A stretch of 64,000 bases of DNA. It comes from Symbiodinium natans (taxonomy: Eukaryota; Sar; Dinophyceae; Suessiales; Symbiodiniaceae). Position 1 is the first letter of the stretch; every line of letters starts with the position of its first letter. The stretch spans positions 124,001 through 188,000 of the forward strand of contig CAJNDS010002574.1 of NCBI GenBank assembly GCA_905221605.1. The letters run 5' to 3'. This document shows, piece after piece, positions 1 through 12,475 of this stretch. The notes beneath the pieces are model-generated. The model searched no databases. It was given only the letters and a program-made list of their open reading frames with translations, and was not told the origin of the DNA. The position numbers were made by a program, and so were the translations under genes.

Positions 1-379
1 TGCGATGTGTGCGTCGCTCATTCGCTTGTACTTCGTCCTCTGAGGGCCAAGGAGGGAAGAGCTTTGCACCGGTCTTGATTTGCTCTTGGCTGGTGTTACC
101 GAGTTGAACGGACTCATGCTCCCCAGGCCTAAACAGAGCCATCATGGAGTCGTGCACTCGCTACAGAATGTACAGAATGTACAGAATGTAACCAGCCTCC
201 GAGCCCACGGATCTCGCTGCAGAGCCTGCTACAAGCTGCTGCCGAGAACTGGCAAATGGAGTGCCTTGCCTTGTAGTCAAATCTCAACTCCGGGAACGCT
301 GGCAACAAGCTGCATAGCAACGAGAGCTACAATACATGCCACTTCTACAGCTGTCACAAAATTAGTCCCAACTCCCCAC

Positions 380-3159
380 CAGCATTCCAAAGATACGATG
401 GCTTGGCCTTCAAGATCGATGCCGCCTGCCAGGGGATGATGATGAAAGCCACGGTCCTTTGCTTTGCTCTGCGAGGATGACCCAGAGCCCGTTGATGGCC
501 ATCGTTTGGGGTCAACTAACTCCATGACAGAAGAAAGGACAACGCGGAAAGGAGAGTCAAACAGGGAGTCAAAACCTCTCAGGAGGTGCAGCGCGAGTAA
601 CACGACCAAGATCAGCAGCAGGTGCCCTCCAGGACTTTCTGGCTCGATACCTGAAGACGGTTGGACTCCGGCAGCTTGGAGCTTCTTACACCTTCTGAAT
701 GAAAAGTGCGCTTGCAGGGCAACAAAAACTGAGCGCTGCATGTTGAGATGCAGGACATGGGTGACATATGACTCCTTCAGCTGCTGCACACTTCCACACT
801 TCCACACCGAGGGTCGAGGCCGCCCCAGGATTTCAATGGTCGTGAAGTAAAAGGCTTCCTCAAAAAGGGAGTGCAAAGGAACCAGACGGTTGCGCACGGT
901 ACACTGTGCACTGTAAACTCTGGACTGATGGCCGGGCTGCGTGGAATGGGACACTGGATGCCTCTTCCGGCAGCACCTTCATGTCGTTTTCGATCAGCCT
1001 CCGAGACTCTGCAATTTTCATCGTTGTCGCTGTCTTTGTTTTAAGCTTGGAAGACATTTCCACAGGAGTCTGTTCAGCCCACACATTGCTGTCGCCCAGG
1101 CGGGGCTTCAGCTGCTTCAGCATTTCTTCAGCTTCAGAGTGGTCAAGGAGCTGGTAGAAGCCAGCAGCCGTGAAGATCAAGCAGAAAAGGCCGAAGGCCA
1201 GCCTGGGCAAAGGCAGCTTGGCCAATGAGCGGCTTCTGATCAACGCAAAAGACACCAAGTCAGCACCAGGAACTCTGGCAACACAGCGAATCAGAAAGCC
1301 CAAGCCCTGCGGCCGAGCTTCATCGCGACCTCGCGACTCACGTCCTCCAAACCATTTTTCATGATGGTAGAAAGATACACGATGACGCATGCATGTGACC
1401 CCCCAAACTCTCTCACACACACACAGAGACACACTCAGAGACACAGAGACAGCACCGTGGATGTGAGGGGGTACACAGTGGAGTGCAGGGCGCAAGTGCG
1501 GTGATGTAAGCGGTGTGGATGCAGCATGTGCAAGATAGCAAGCAATGAGCGAGGCTCGATTTCGCACTGTCGAGTGCAAGCTGCAGGCTGCAAGCGGCGC
1601 AAGCTGTGAGCGTGGCACTGTGGTGGGGGGGTCTGGCAAGCAGTAGGTGAGCTCCGCAGTAAACGTGGGCGCGTGGGCGCGTGGGTGCGTGGGACCATGT
1701 CACCACGGGTTCACCAGCAGACTGCAATATGCGGCTCATGCACCACAATGACACGCTCGCGGCTCGCGCCGCCGCTTTTGTTGACTTGCAGCGCGCAGCT
1801 TGTACTCCACAGTGCCGCGCTCACGGTTTGCACCACAACGGTGCTCATTTGCAGCCTGCCGCCCTTCCTCCCCTGATGCACCACCACACTGCTCACGTGT
1901 AGCCTTCAGCTTGCGCTCCGAGCCACCGCGTACACTGCCACACTGTTCACTTGCAACATGCAGCGCCCACGGGCCCACGCGCCCACGCACCCACGCACTT
2001 ACGCACCCACGCACCCACGTACCATGAATGGCAGCGCAGCGACTGGACACTCCAGAAGAGCCATGCCCCTGACTTCAACCATAGGATGGACCACGTCTAG
2101 CCCCCAAACAGAACCCCAAACGACCAGGCCCAAGCCCAAGATTTGAAATCACAACGTGCAGTCCTCCGGTCGATTGCGGAGGAAGCGGAAGGATCGCAAA
2201 ATCCGGAAGAGCCTGGGGGTGGAAAAGGCAGACAAGGAGGCTCCAACTTAAGAAGAAGGAAGAAGAAGGCTCTCGCACTTGGAGTTTCGGTAGCCTCTAT
2301 CCGATGCCGAACACAACCGGGCTGAAAAGCCGGCGTTGGTTTCCCAAACAGGTGCTCGGTGTTGGACTCCGGTTCACAACAAATCACGCACCGCACGGAC
2401 CACAATGACCGCACATGACCACGCATGACCACACATGACCACACTACTAGCTGCTTGCCGCTCAGCCTGTCGAGAAACGTAGATGTCTCACATGGCTTTA
2501 AGGCTCACATGGATCACACAAGCTGAACATCTCGAAAAAAACCAAGAAAATGGACGAAAATAGACGAGACCAACCAGACCACTGCCTCTCAGAGAGCTGG
2601 GTTCTTTGGCGGCTCGGGTCGTTGTGGGCCTCGCCAAGAACCGAGTCCAAGGCACTTGGTGATTCGCACGACGCGAAGAACAACCGACGTGTCATGGTCG
2701 ATGCCGAACCTGAAAGCGTGTCAAGTTTGTGTCAAGTTGTGTTAGAGTGTGTCGGGTTCCCCCGACATCTTCGGGCTTAGGACATCTTCGTCTCCTTGCG
2801 CCTTAAGGCAACACAAAAACATACAAAAACCAATATGCCTCCTTTCTCACGGCTACGACACTACCTTGAAGCCCTTGGCTTCTGGGTTCCCCCGCACTTG
2901 GTTGAAGACCAAGAAGGGCGCCAAGGTCACCACATCCACGAAGGCCATCAGGGAATACAGGAACTCAAGCTTGTTCCTGCTGATGAAGAACTGGAAGATA
3001 TAGTCCACCCCAAAGAAGGCCTTGGGGCAGTTTAGAGCCGATTTTTGTGGGTTTGAGAGATTTTTGGGCCTCTTGAGCTTCCTTTCTGCTTCACACCCGG
3101 GTCGCATTGACGATTCGCTCCAACATCGAAAACCAGTTGCCGCTGATGCCATAGGTCTC
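380..3159 (-). CDS. Six-transmembrane ion channel, 3' exons (S2 to S6)
   Basis: Minus-strand gene recognised from exons that spell a voltage-gated-type channel in the right order. Exon 3097-3159 (21 codons) precedes S2. Exon 2898-3020 (41 codons, same phase) holds S2-S3 with FFGVDYIFQFFISRNK and an acidic S3 (FVDVVTLAPF). A region from about 1306 down to about 1100 holds S4-S5, with spaced arginines and then LAFGLFCLIFTAAGFYQLL. Exon 808-858 holds the pore helix (EAFYFTTIEILGRPRPS). Exons 602-650 and 380-456 join in phase to give S6 (GHLLLILVV, then TVAFIIIPWQAASILKA). Each of these coordinates has AG before it and GT after it on the minus strand. The S2-S3 and S5-S6 spelling resembles the BK/Slo-like channels of protists. 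The classical TVGYGD filter is absent. The link from pore exon to S6 exon is not phase-resolved, S1 and the N terminus were not found, and the C terminus below 380 is unclear. Ion selectivity cannot be stated. Confidence 0.62.
1413..1452. repeat. CA/GA-rich microsatellite
   Basis: A short CACACA tract runs into AGAGACACAC repeats. It lies in an intron of the ion-channel gene and creates spurious serine/cysteine-rich frames on the minus strand. Confidence 0.7.
1966..2022. repeat. Degenerate 8-bp minisatellite (CACCCACG-type)
   Basis: About seven units of an 8-bp motif close to GCACCCAC, with single-base variants. It sits inside the long intron between the S3 and S4 exons. No coding signal is seen in the surrounding 1.4 kb apart from low-complexity open frames. 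Confidence 0.65.
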
Positions 3160-4346
3160 CTGGGCATGTGACACCGAGGACGACTGAGAGACCTCGTCAC
3201 TCGTCATTATTGCCATTTCACCTGTTGCTTTTTTCTCCTATGAAACGACTCCACAATGCATTGCAGAAACACGAAACCAGTTCCCAGCAATCGAAGCTCC
3301 AATGCTTCGGTGAATACAAAAACCTGTCTTCGTCTTGAACTGACACTCGTTTCTCTTGCAAAGAAGACGCAAGCCAAGCAGGGAGGATAATTGTGAACCA
3401 ACACAGAGAGACAATGAGAGAGAGACAAGCAGAACCCGGACATGCGCCCGCGCTCCGCTTCTCGCCCATGGGCCTACCCTTGGTCACCCTTGCCCCCATT
3501 CTCTCCATCTCTCGTTTCCTTTGCTTCCGTTCCGCGGATAAAGGGTCAAGGGTCAGGTGGGACCTAAGGTGTGTTACTGCCGCCATGCTGGAACCTGCCC
3601 CGGAGTGAGGCGAATGCACCCAATCTGCCTCAGTCCTTTCCTTACACCGAAACAGAACATCGCTGGGTGGAACCCAGCCAACGCCAACCACTTTGTTCAA
3701 CTGCGTCGAAATAGTTGCAATGTACACCCCCACCCCCCAACCAGAGGTCACCACATAAACCCTAAGCCTAAAACGCCCGACAGGAGCACAACCTCTCCAA
3801 CTGTCAGCTCGAATCGAACCAGACTGGCATAACCATACGCACACACGGCCTGTCACCACGAAGCTACTCCAGCTCTGAAATGAAATATCTGAAATACGAA
3901 GTGCAGCTAGGGGGCCACGACCTTGGCGATGGGAGAGGAGTGAAAGGCACCAATGCTTCAAGCTTCGAGGCTTGGTCTACGTTTGTTTTTTCAGCTTTGC
4001 GCTTTTGCACGACATTCTGGCGCACGGTTGGCAGCGTCTGTGCAAGGGAGAGCGGGAGAGAGCGGGAGAGAGCGGGGACAACACGCATCTAAGGCGCGTA
4101 GAGGCTGCATAGCACCAACGAAAGCACAGTTTGCACGATATCGATGCGCTCCAACACCTGCAGTCCTCAGAGACAAAGAGACAAGGAGAGCTCGACGAAG
4201 CAGAGCTGAAGCAACTTGAGAATCTTGAGATGCTGCATCTGCAGCCAAGCAACTATTTAGGAAAATCAGCAGTCTCTGGCGGGGAGTGATGACCAGCGGC
4301 GTCCGCTTTGTGAGCCTGAAGCAGGGCAACTGCTGACCACTCGGGG

Positions 4347-4378
4347 GATCCTCAGGGGATCCTCAGGGGATCCTCAGC
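4347..4378. repeat. Short tandem repeat GGGATCCTCAG x3
   Basis: Three consecutive copies of an 11-bp unit that contains a BamHI-type palindrome (GGATCC). Probably a simple slippage product. Confidence 0.75.
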
Positions 4379-5225
4379 AACCCCTAAGATCTGCGACACT
4401 TCGCAAGAGCAATGTGGCCCCAACATCTGCACTGTACTTCTGGCCTGATCCGACGCATGCACAGGATGCAGCCAGTCATCAGGGCCTTCAATTCAGCTCT
4501 CGCAATCATAAGGGGGCACTCTTAGAATCGCCTCATCCCATGTACCTGAACCTGCAGAACTCTTCAGAACGCAGGCGTTGCAAGTCCAGAGCCGTGTTTG
4601 AGGATCTGCAACACAGCCTTTCTCGGAGGTTACACCTTGACATATGCTGCGCTAGGAAAACTTCACTGTGTTGCAAACAAGTGTGGCACATCTCCGACCT
4701 GGAAACGTACGCCGAAACCACCCTCGAAACCACCCTCGCAACCATCCCCTCTCAGTCCATTGTTTTGGCGGAGTCCTCGCCCCCCCAACCCAGTCGGGAG
4801 GCATAGTACGCCAAGACGACGGCCACCAGAATCAACAAAGGAGCATACTCTGCAAGGAGCCCGTACCTGAGCTTCAACCACTAAAACATTATTCGCTTGA
4901 GTCCGAAAACGACGTGTTACTTGAATGCCACTTCAACGAACATGATAACCCATAACGCACAAGCGCAAGCAACAAGTCAGAGCAATGGTTCACAAAGAAA
5001 GTGCTCCAAAGAGTGATCGTTTGCCTTGCGCCAAGGCCAAGAGGCTCGGGTCCAAGCAGCATCCTTGCTTCACTTTGCGCAGCACAACGGACACAATCTC
5101 AAGCCTGGGAAAAGCCTGAACATTGACAACTCCCAAAACAAAACCGCAAAAGATGCTGGACGTCTGAACTACTGACCCGAAAGTGAAAGAGCAACAGAGG
5201 CAGGCTGCAAGCCCGGACTGTCAAC

Positions 5226-5272
5226 CTTCTGCAACTTCCCCCCAACTTCCCCCCAACTTCCCCCCAGCTTCC
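5226..5272. repeat. Short tandem repeat CAACTTCCCCC x4
   Basis: Four near-identical 11-bp units with a C6 run in each. No coding role is seen. Confidence 0.7.
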
Positions 5273-7380
5273 CGAGCTTTGCCGAGCCAAAGCTCCTCCC
5301 GAGCAGCCTGAGGGCAACCGTTCGGTTTCGGAGGCTTCGGAGGCTCTTCGGCGCTAGGAAGCTACGGCTGGGAAGCTCAGCTCTTCAGCAGACCAGCTAC
5401 TCACCTGCTCTGGCTCCGAGACATCCATTCGCCCGCAGGGTGTTGCAATACGTAGGTTGCTAGAAACACTTCGTGCTTCGGAAGCCCCGCAGCTCTGCCT
5501 CCACCTCTGACCTTGATCCAGTCCTGCACAGGGCATGCTGATCCAAAAGCGGAAAGAAATGGAAAGAACAGCTGGCCGGAAAGAAGCTGGACTCTCTGAA
5601 TGATCTGTCCTTGAGGCTGCCGCAGCTACTGCAGCTGCTCCGTAAGGCCCCACCACACACCCCGGGCATCATCCGTGACCGGACTCTAAGGGGGCTAACT
5701 CAAAGAGCCTGTGAAGGATTTGGAACCTGTTTGCTCTGCGGTGTGCGCATCTACTGAAGCTGAAGGGCTTGCGTCTGAGTCCTGAGGTCTGATAAGGCAC
5801 TGATAGGTCCTACCTCTGCACGCATGTCTCGCATTGATGTTTTTGGAAGCTGTCGATGGGATGACACCTCCTTCTGATATGCATTCCCTGAGCCAGCACA
5901 TGCCACACAGAAAGCAGCCGCTCAACGGAAGCGTCAGTGATTGTGGCCAAATGTGGCCAATGATTGTGGCTAATGGTTGTGACCCGAAGACCGACGCAGC
6001 CTGATTACTTTCAGATGCAGCACACATGGGCACACCCTCCCTTTTTGTCACGACGGTGCTTCGCGGGCCCTCCTCCTGTCGTCCCCAAGAAGCACAAGCT
6101 CAATGTTCAACGAATGTTTAGACTCAATGCTCTCGGCATGCCGTGGTGAGCAGACTTCTCCAACCAAGTGAGCTTGCCCAAGTTGCCCGAACTTACCAAG
6201 CTGCCAAATTGCTGCGAGACCGGGGACTTGGCAGGGTCTTGGCACTAGTCATGCAGTTGAAGCGTCCGAGTTCGCATGTGTGGCCGTGTGGCCCTGCCGG
6301 ACTGAGACCCGGTCATCCATCCAAGCGGTTCGACTTGCCCCACACCGTGTGAGAGGAGAACGATCTGAGATCCGAATCAAACCCAGTGCAGGCATCGTAG
6401 GCATCGCAGGCATCGTCCAGTTCGTGCGCTTCAGTGGAGTCTTCGGAGCCTCGGAGGATGCTGTGAGTCTGCTCTGCTCCAAAGGAGCAAGAAAACCTCT
6501 GAAATTCTGACCTGAATCCTGGCACTGCACCTCAGACTTTCCAGAGAGAGAAAGTGCCCCTGAGGTCCAAACCTTCACCTTCGGCATCTCGATGAAATCT
6601 CGATGCATCTCGAGGCATCTCCATGCGCTCACTGCAGCAGCAGGGAGTAGATGCGACCGCGGGGGAGCGGCCAGAGGCCTTATCAGTCTGCTGAAGTGTC
6701 AGCGTCACAAATAGCTGCCTGAGCATGCATCATACAGAGAAGCACAGGTGCCACGATCGAAGGGGTCCAAAATGTCGACCAGATGGATGCCCTCCTGCAG
6801 TGCACTGGCAAAGCAAGCGAGGTTGCTGCAGACTTCTCTCCCACATTCTTCAAACCAAGATGAGGCGGATTGAGGCTCTTTGCTACCTATTGCTACTTGC
6901 ATAGCCATGTCTTCTGCAGCGCATGTTACATGTTGCTGGTATAAGAGCGACTAGTAAGCGTACATGTGCGCACCAGCCTGCTCTTTTTGGTGCCTACAGG
7001 AACCTCGACACCTCAACCGAGAAGGATCCGACGACGATGAACGCTCGAACCGGCCAGGGCTAGCAGAAAAGCAACATCCAACCTGACAAAAACAAAAGAA
7101 AAAAGGTAAAATTAACAAACAACAAAGAAAACAGACTCCAGTTTGCCCCTCCGTAGCCTCGGCAAAGCCCTGAAGAGCTTCTCCATCCGCGGGCGCAGCA
7201 CGGGTTGCCTTGCGGTGACCCTGGTCCTGAGAGCTTCAGAGGAAGATTGCGGGCCACCGCAAAACCGGGTACATCCACCACTCGGCACTAAAGTCACCGA
7301 AGCCAACCCGGCGAAAAAGTCTCAGCCTCCTAGGCTCAGCCTTCTAGAATCTCAGAGCGCGAGGTGAAACTCCAGGACAT

Positions 7381-7510
7381 GAAACACATAGAAACACATA
7401 GAAACCCATAGAAACTCACAGAAACTCATAGAAACTCATAGAAACTCATAGAAACTCATAGAAACTCGTAGAAACTCATAGAAACTCATAGAAACTCATA
7501 GAAGCATATA
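7381..7510. repeat. 10-bp minisatellite (GAAACTCATA x12)
   Basis: Twelve exact-length 10-bp units fill 7381-7500, with a degenerate thirteenth after them. Variation is confined to the middle of the unit (CAC, CCC, CTC, and one GTA ending). The 10-bp period equals about one helical turn, so the A-rich GAAAC step recurs on one face of the DNA. Confidence 0.95.
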
Positions 7511-8639
7511 CGAAGGCCAAGCGGCCTCCAGGAAGACGCGGCTCCCGGGCCGCCCCAAGCGCCGGAAGAGCCTCCGCTGCTGGGGATTCCTGAAACAACC
7601 CTGAAACAAGCACCACCTGGTTTTAGCGAGGCATAAGAATTCGCGCTGAAACGCGGCACGCGTCCTCGCTTTGTGCTTAATAGGAGGTTTTTGAAGGCAT
7701 AACTTGGGGCATCAAATCTCTGCACTTGTCTGACTTTGGGGGAAAAGCTCCTTGCATGTTCGGAGATCAGATGCCCCGGACTGCGCCTCGAAGACTCGAC
7801 GATGGCTTAAGGACAAGATGACGGCGTTACGCAGACCCAATGCCTTTTGATCCACAAGGCACACCCGGAGTCTGACAAACTTGACAGGCAGAATTTACAC
7901 TGTGCGAATACAACGAAGAAATCCGCGAAGCTGCCACTTTCTACAGGGTGCAACGTTTGGGGCATACTCTTGGGCTCTTGGGGACAACTTCGGCACGCTC
8001 CACAACAGGCCTCGCGAATTCGCCGAGATGCTTCTTCAACTCGCCCTGTCAGCGTGTGTGCAGTTCGCCTCGGCTTCAAGCCGAGAGGCATCTAGAACAT
8101 GTGGCCAACCGCCCAACCGCGACCCCCCCGCCATCCCCCAAACCGCGAGGCCGCCATCCGATGCCGCGGGTTTCCAAAACCTTTTCCAACCCGTCCAAGC
8201 ATTTAACGATGTGCATGGTGCTGCACCAGGTGACATAGGACTTGGCTTTCCTTCGTCTGCGCACGCTACCCGTGTTGGGCTGCCGAGGCGGCGCGCTCAA
8301 GGGTTGACAATTACCTCTTCAACATTGCTCAAGCTACAGAAGCTACGGACCTAACCTCAACTACTTTCAACTCTTCAGGCACCTTTCAGGGTTGTTTGAA
8401 GTGAAGTGACTTTGGGGAGACGTAGGCTCTCACGTCAGTCCGCCTGGGGCGCCGAGGCCATGACCAGAATGTCGTAAGGGGGGAACACACCTCTCCAGCG
8501 GAAACTCCCAAGGTCCAATCTATGGGCTAGGACGTAGAACTTGGCAAAGCTTCACTCGGCAGAACAGTGTATGGAGACTCTCTTCGTATCTCGTCGTCCT
8601 AACAAAAAAAGACTGCATAGATAGTTCGCCACACGGTGG

Positions 8640-8870
8640 CCCATTCCACAGACTCCAGGGAACGACGAGAAGGCCATCCGAAAGCCCCAAACCGATTGCC
8701 ACGATTTCCAGGATCATCACTGAATTGACTGAATCACCCTGGCCATCTTGAGTGAATTGGCCCACACTACGTGGATATTGTTCTATCAAACTGTTGGAGC
8801 AGGTAGCAAACGGACCGATAACAAAGCCCAGCTCAACGATGCTGAAAATGACGACCATTGGCCTCCCCTG
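8640..8870 (-). CDS. Candidate exon(s) with hydrophobic segments
   Basis: The minus strand reads RPMVVIFSIVELGFVIGP and, further on, NSVMILEIVAIGLGLSDGLL in one open frame. Both could be membrane helices. The position upstream of the ion channel on the same strand makes S1 of that channel one possibility, but the distance (about 5.5 kb) and the lack of a checked splice phase leave this open. It could equally belong to another gene or be chance. Confidence 0.25.
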
Positions 8871-9965
8871 ACGATAAGTCCTTGTTGCTATTGGTTCACA
8901 ATGTTGAAATACTACAGTACACGCTGCCGCTGCCCGGTCCAAGTTGTGTCGCAGACTTTCAAAACTCTGTTTCGGAAAGCGAGATCCCACAACTGGTTCT
9001 GCATGTACTTGGAATCCGCACCTGGATCCCACACAACACAAACACACCCCAAAACGAAACAACAAAGAGGACAAACTCGCATGTGCCAGCCTTGCTGTCT
9101 CCAGGTACGCGGATCGGTAGTGTAGTTGAAACGGAGGACGGTCAAGCTCCCGTACCTAAGCCGCTTCATTTCCGTGTTGGTCGATTGAGGCCTACCCGTA
9201 CAGCTGGTGCAAGAGGGCAAAAAGCCGCTTTGAACTTACTGGCTCCGAAGCGCGCGGAAAAAAGGGGACAAAAAACGATTTCGCTAAAGAGGATCAGAGG
9301 AGCCCCATGGCTCGGCCACCCGTGTCCTGTGCCAGCAGCTGCGTGTTCCGGGCGGCCACCTTGCGGCGGTCTGCAAGAAGCCACTCTCTTCGCTCGAAAG
9401 TGTGCCCCCCCCCCCCCCAAAGGCAAGCCCGGCACTCTGAACTGGGCCTCTCAACTATTCTCAATTCCTAACCCGTTTCCGACCCTCTTAGCCTCAAGAG
9501 CCAGGTTGTCCACGTCCGTGCAGGTGACGTCCAGGCCCTTCCTCCGGGCACTTTTCTGCTTGTTCGACTTCAAGTAAGGTTGTCTGTGTGTTTTGATGTT
9601 CAATTGAAGTTGGATTGAAGTTGGGTTTCAGCTTTCGGCTTGAGGCATGAGCGCGGCTCATTTCCACACAGTCTTTGCATAATCGGGGCACAGCTCCCCA
9701 CCCCAGAATTCGAGCAGCTTCGCGCAGCTTCGCTCCAAGCCTCTCTACCCTGTACATCCTAAACCGGCTTCGCTTAAGATTGTGCTCCGGACGTGTTGGG
9801 CCCCCCCAACACATCGTATTAACACCCTTGCATCCCTCTGTACTCCTCATCAGGACCAGGCACGTGAGGCCGACGCCTAGCGAAGAACACTGCGACGTTT
9901 TCAGGCTTCGGAACTTCGGTCTGGGCCCCAACATTTACGTGGTTCCGTGTCCCGTGTCGATACCC

Positions 9966-10065
9966 AGCTGGCCCTAAGCTGCCCTAGGCCCAAAGCCTAA
10001 GCCCTGCAACCCTAAACCCCGAACTCAAGTCTAAAACCCTTGACCCTGAGACTCAACCCCACCTA
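9966..10065. repeat. Degenerate interstitial telomere-type repeat (CCCTAAA)
   Basis: A 100-bp block of variants of CCCTAAAC, CCCTAAGC and CCTGCAACC. It is the first of many such blocks in the window and lies outside any recognised exon. Confidence 0.6.
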
Positions 10066-11139
10066 AACCGGCAGCACGTCATGGGCGGGGTGGGCGGGGT
10101 GGGCAGCTATGATGCTAAGGGACTCAACAGCACACATTCGAGGCCAGCTTTGCCAAGGCCAGCTTTGGCGCCAGCCGGTACAATCGCAGCGTCATCCAAA
10201 CCCACCCCGGACAGTTCAATCATGTTCAAGAAGGTTCCATGCCTGCGCCCAGGTCCAGGGCCGAGCCTACGAGTAGCCCAAATCAACCGAGCAGAACAAG
10301 TCATGATTCACATGCGCTTTTTTGCACCTCCATTCGCGCACAGTCCAACAACAAGCCGAAGAAGAATTGAAAACAAAAAATCGAGCTCTGCACTTCCTGC
10401 TCCAACCTTCTCAAAGCAGGGCCCTCTTGCTTGGTATTTGGCACAGACCTCGAAGCCCAGGCTGTAGATCCAGGTACACAGCCTACGCAACGCTGTGGGC
10501 CATGTCGAAGCAAAACCAGAGTCTAGGAGTCTAGGCTGTTCGACGACGTTTTTGGAGATTCTCCAAGATCCCTTCGTGCTTTGACATGTCGTGCTGCCAT
10601 GGTAACGCCTGGAACTTCTTGCGCTACAAATGGTCACTGAAACTCCGACCCCCTAATAACAACCTAAAGCATGTCGAGAGGCCAGGGCTGTAGACCACAG
10701 CAGCCTGGGTGATGGTTTGGGTCGGCTGCTCTTCTCGGTCATTTATGCTTGCTGACGAGTCCCTCAAAGGACTGCTGGCACGGTTCGTGAGCTGCGCATG
10801 CATGTGGCTATTTGGGTTGAGGGAGTTCACATGAGTTTAAAACTTGCAAGCTGTTGTGGGAAAGTTTCATGAATACACCCAGTATGGGAATTCAGGATCA
10901 CGATGCGCATCTGCCACCAATGCACGTCGTCTCCAGGTCGTGTACGAAAAAAGGTCGCAACCGACATCCCCGCAGATCGCAAACAAGGTCCTGCACAGAA
11001 AATGTCTCCGTTTTCGGATGCACAATGGGCCTACGAGTCTTGCGCTGTCAGGAGATGCTTCTCAACCGAACCCTGCGACTTGCAAAGCACAAGCTCCCGC
11101 AACAGCCAAAGAACCACAAGAAACCTCACTCCTCCGGAA

Positions 11140-11345
11140 TCAAATCTGAAGCCTGAAGACTGCCAGGATCCTGATACCCTGCAATCTTCTCTTTGCACCC
11201 TTCAGTGCCTCGTCCGTGATGCCCTGCAAAAGGCGCAAGGGCCCTCGGATCTTCAAAGGGAAAACGTGGCCCTCGTGGCTCATTCTGAGCACCACACCAC
11301 AGTGCTCCAGCAAAGCTATGCAAAGGTTCACACGCTTGAACGGAG
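11140..11345 (-). CDS. Candidate exon, unknown product
   Basis: The minus-strand frame reads as ordinary globular protein (for example KRVNLCIALLEHCGVV and RGPLRLLQGITDEALKGAK), with balanced composition. Another frame and the plus strand are also open here, and no domain is recognised. Possible upstream exon of a minus-strand gene. Confidence 0.3.
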
Positions 11346-12294
11346 TACGTGCGTGCAAGACTTCTCATAACACATGAAACGAGTCACGTGCTCCTCAGGT
11401 CTTGGAAGCTACAAATGCTACAACTATAGCAGCTATGGACAGTATGTCAAAATGCGGATTGCTCGTCTGGCTGCATGTGCGTGCTATGGTGGTTTCGATT
11501 CGGCGGTGAAAAAAAGCCAAAGCTCAGCACAGCTCAGCACCGCGCCTGATGGAAGGTCCAGCCACAGACTCGGCAGGAAAGCGGGCAAGTGGTCCACGGA
11601 ACCTGTGCAGCCACTGACACGCAACATTCAGCGACCTAACTACCTCTGCAGCCATAGGGGTTGGGGAGTTGGGGATTTGGGGCTTCGGGGGCGGGGAATT
11701 TTCTACAGGTCCTAATAGCACACTAGATTTGCTCTGGCGCACAGAACATGGCCCACGGAAGGCTTTTGGTTCAAGACAGGAGAGAGGGATAGGTTGGGAT
11801 AAGGAATGTAGGGTGGCAGTCTGCCATGGGGCAAACACTGAGCTGCCAGAGTACAAACGTTACAAAAACCCAGCGAGCATTTGGCACTGCGGCATGCACT
11901 GGACTTTGGGTGTCTTTGGCAAACCTCTTGAAGCGCGACAGGGGCGACGCGTTCTCGAACAGGGGTTTCAAGCCATTTCATGAGTTGCGATAAACACGCT
12001 TTTGATTCGTGCGCCATGCTGCACACGGATGCTCAGCAGCTCGAGTGCCGCGTTGCTCCACTTCAGCTTTGAGTGCTGACCCCACACGCCTCTGATTCAG
12101 CAGCTGCTTACAAAGCCTGGCGTTCCGCTCACATTCCGGGCACTATTCAAGGGCATGCAACCGCGCAACCCCAAAAAAAGTAGAAAACACGCAAGAAGAG
12201 ACCTGAAAAGGGGGCAGGATCCGATTCCTCCGCAGGGGCAGTCCAAGCTCCGGCTCGCATCCGCACGACGCACGACGGTACGGCAGCGCCGGTC

Positions 12295-12475
12295 CACCAG
12301 GAGGATGGGCTGGAAAGCCAAAGAGCTGCAAGAACTTCTCAGGTGCAAGGGTCAAAGAGAGGACACGAGGCAAAGAAGAAAGGACTATGCGACACTACGT
12401 GAGATGGAAAAGGTTCTGTCGAAGTTGCCTTGGCCGCGGACAGCGAAGATTCAAGAGAACGAAAATCATGTTGGC
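12295..12475 (+). CDS. Candidate charged exon, unknown product
   Basis: The plus-strand frame carries a highly charged helix-like stretch (GWKAKELQELLRCKGQRED and RRKDYATLREMEKVL), which could be coiled coil. The larger open frame begins at about 12155. No family is recognised, and this would be one of the few plus-strand genes here. Confidence 0.22.

Larger units (their letters stand above)
3160..7380. other. Long stretch without a recognised gene
   Basis: Only weak signals are visible. Minus-strand frames near 5360-5470, 5700-5830 and 6330-6510 read as serine- or acid-rich peptide (for example EDSTEAHELDDACDAYD at about 6380-6450) and could be upstream cytosolic exons of the ion channel. 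None has a domain motif or a phase-checked splice pair. Small tandem repeats occur at about 4030-4078, 4347-4378 and 5226-5272. The rest reads as intron or intergenic DNA. Confidence 0.5.

Noticed and set aside
3218-3961. 247-codon minus-strand frame upstream of the S2 exon
   Set aside because: Mixed low-complexity composition, no membrane segment at the expected S1 position, and the neighbouring frames are equally open.
7381-7510. Possible CRISPR-like array
   Set aside because: Units are contiguous 10-bp repeats without spacers, in eukaryotic DNA.
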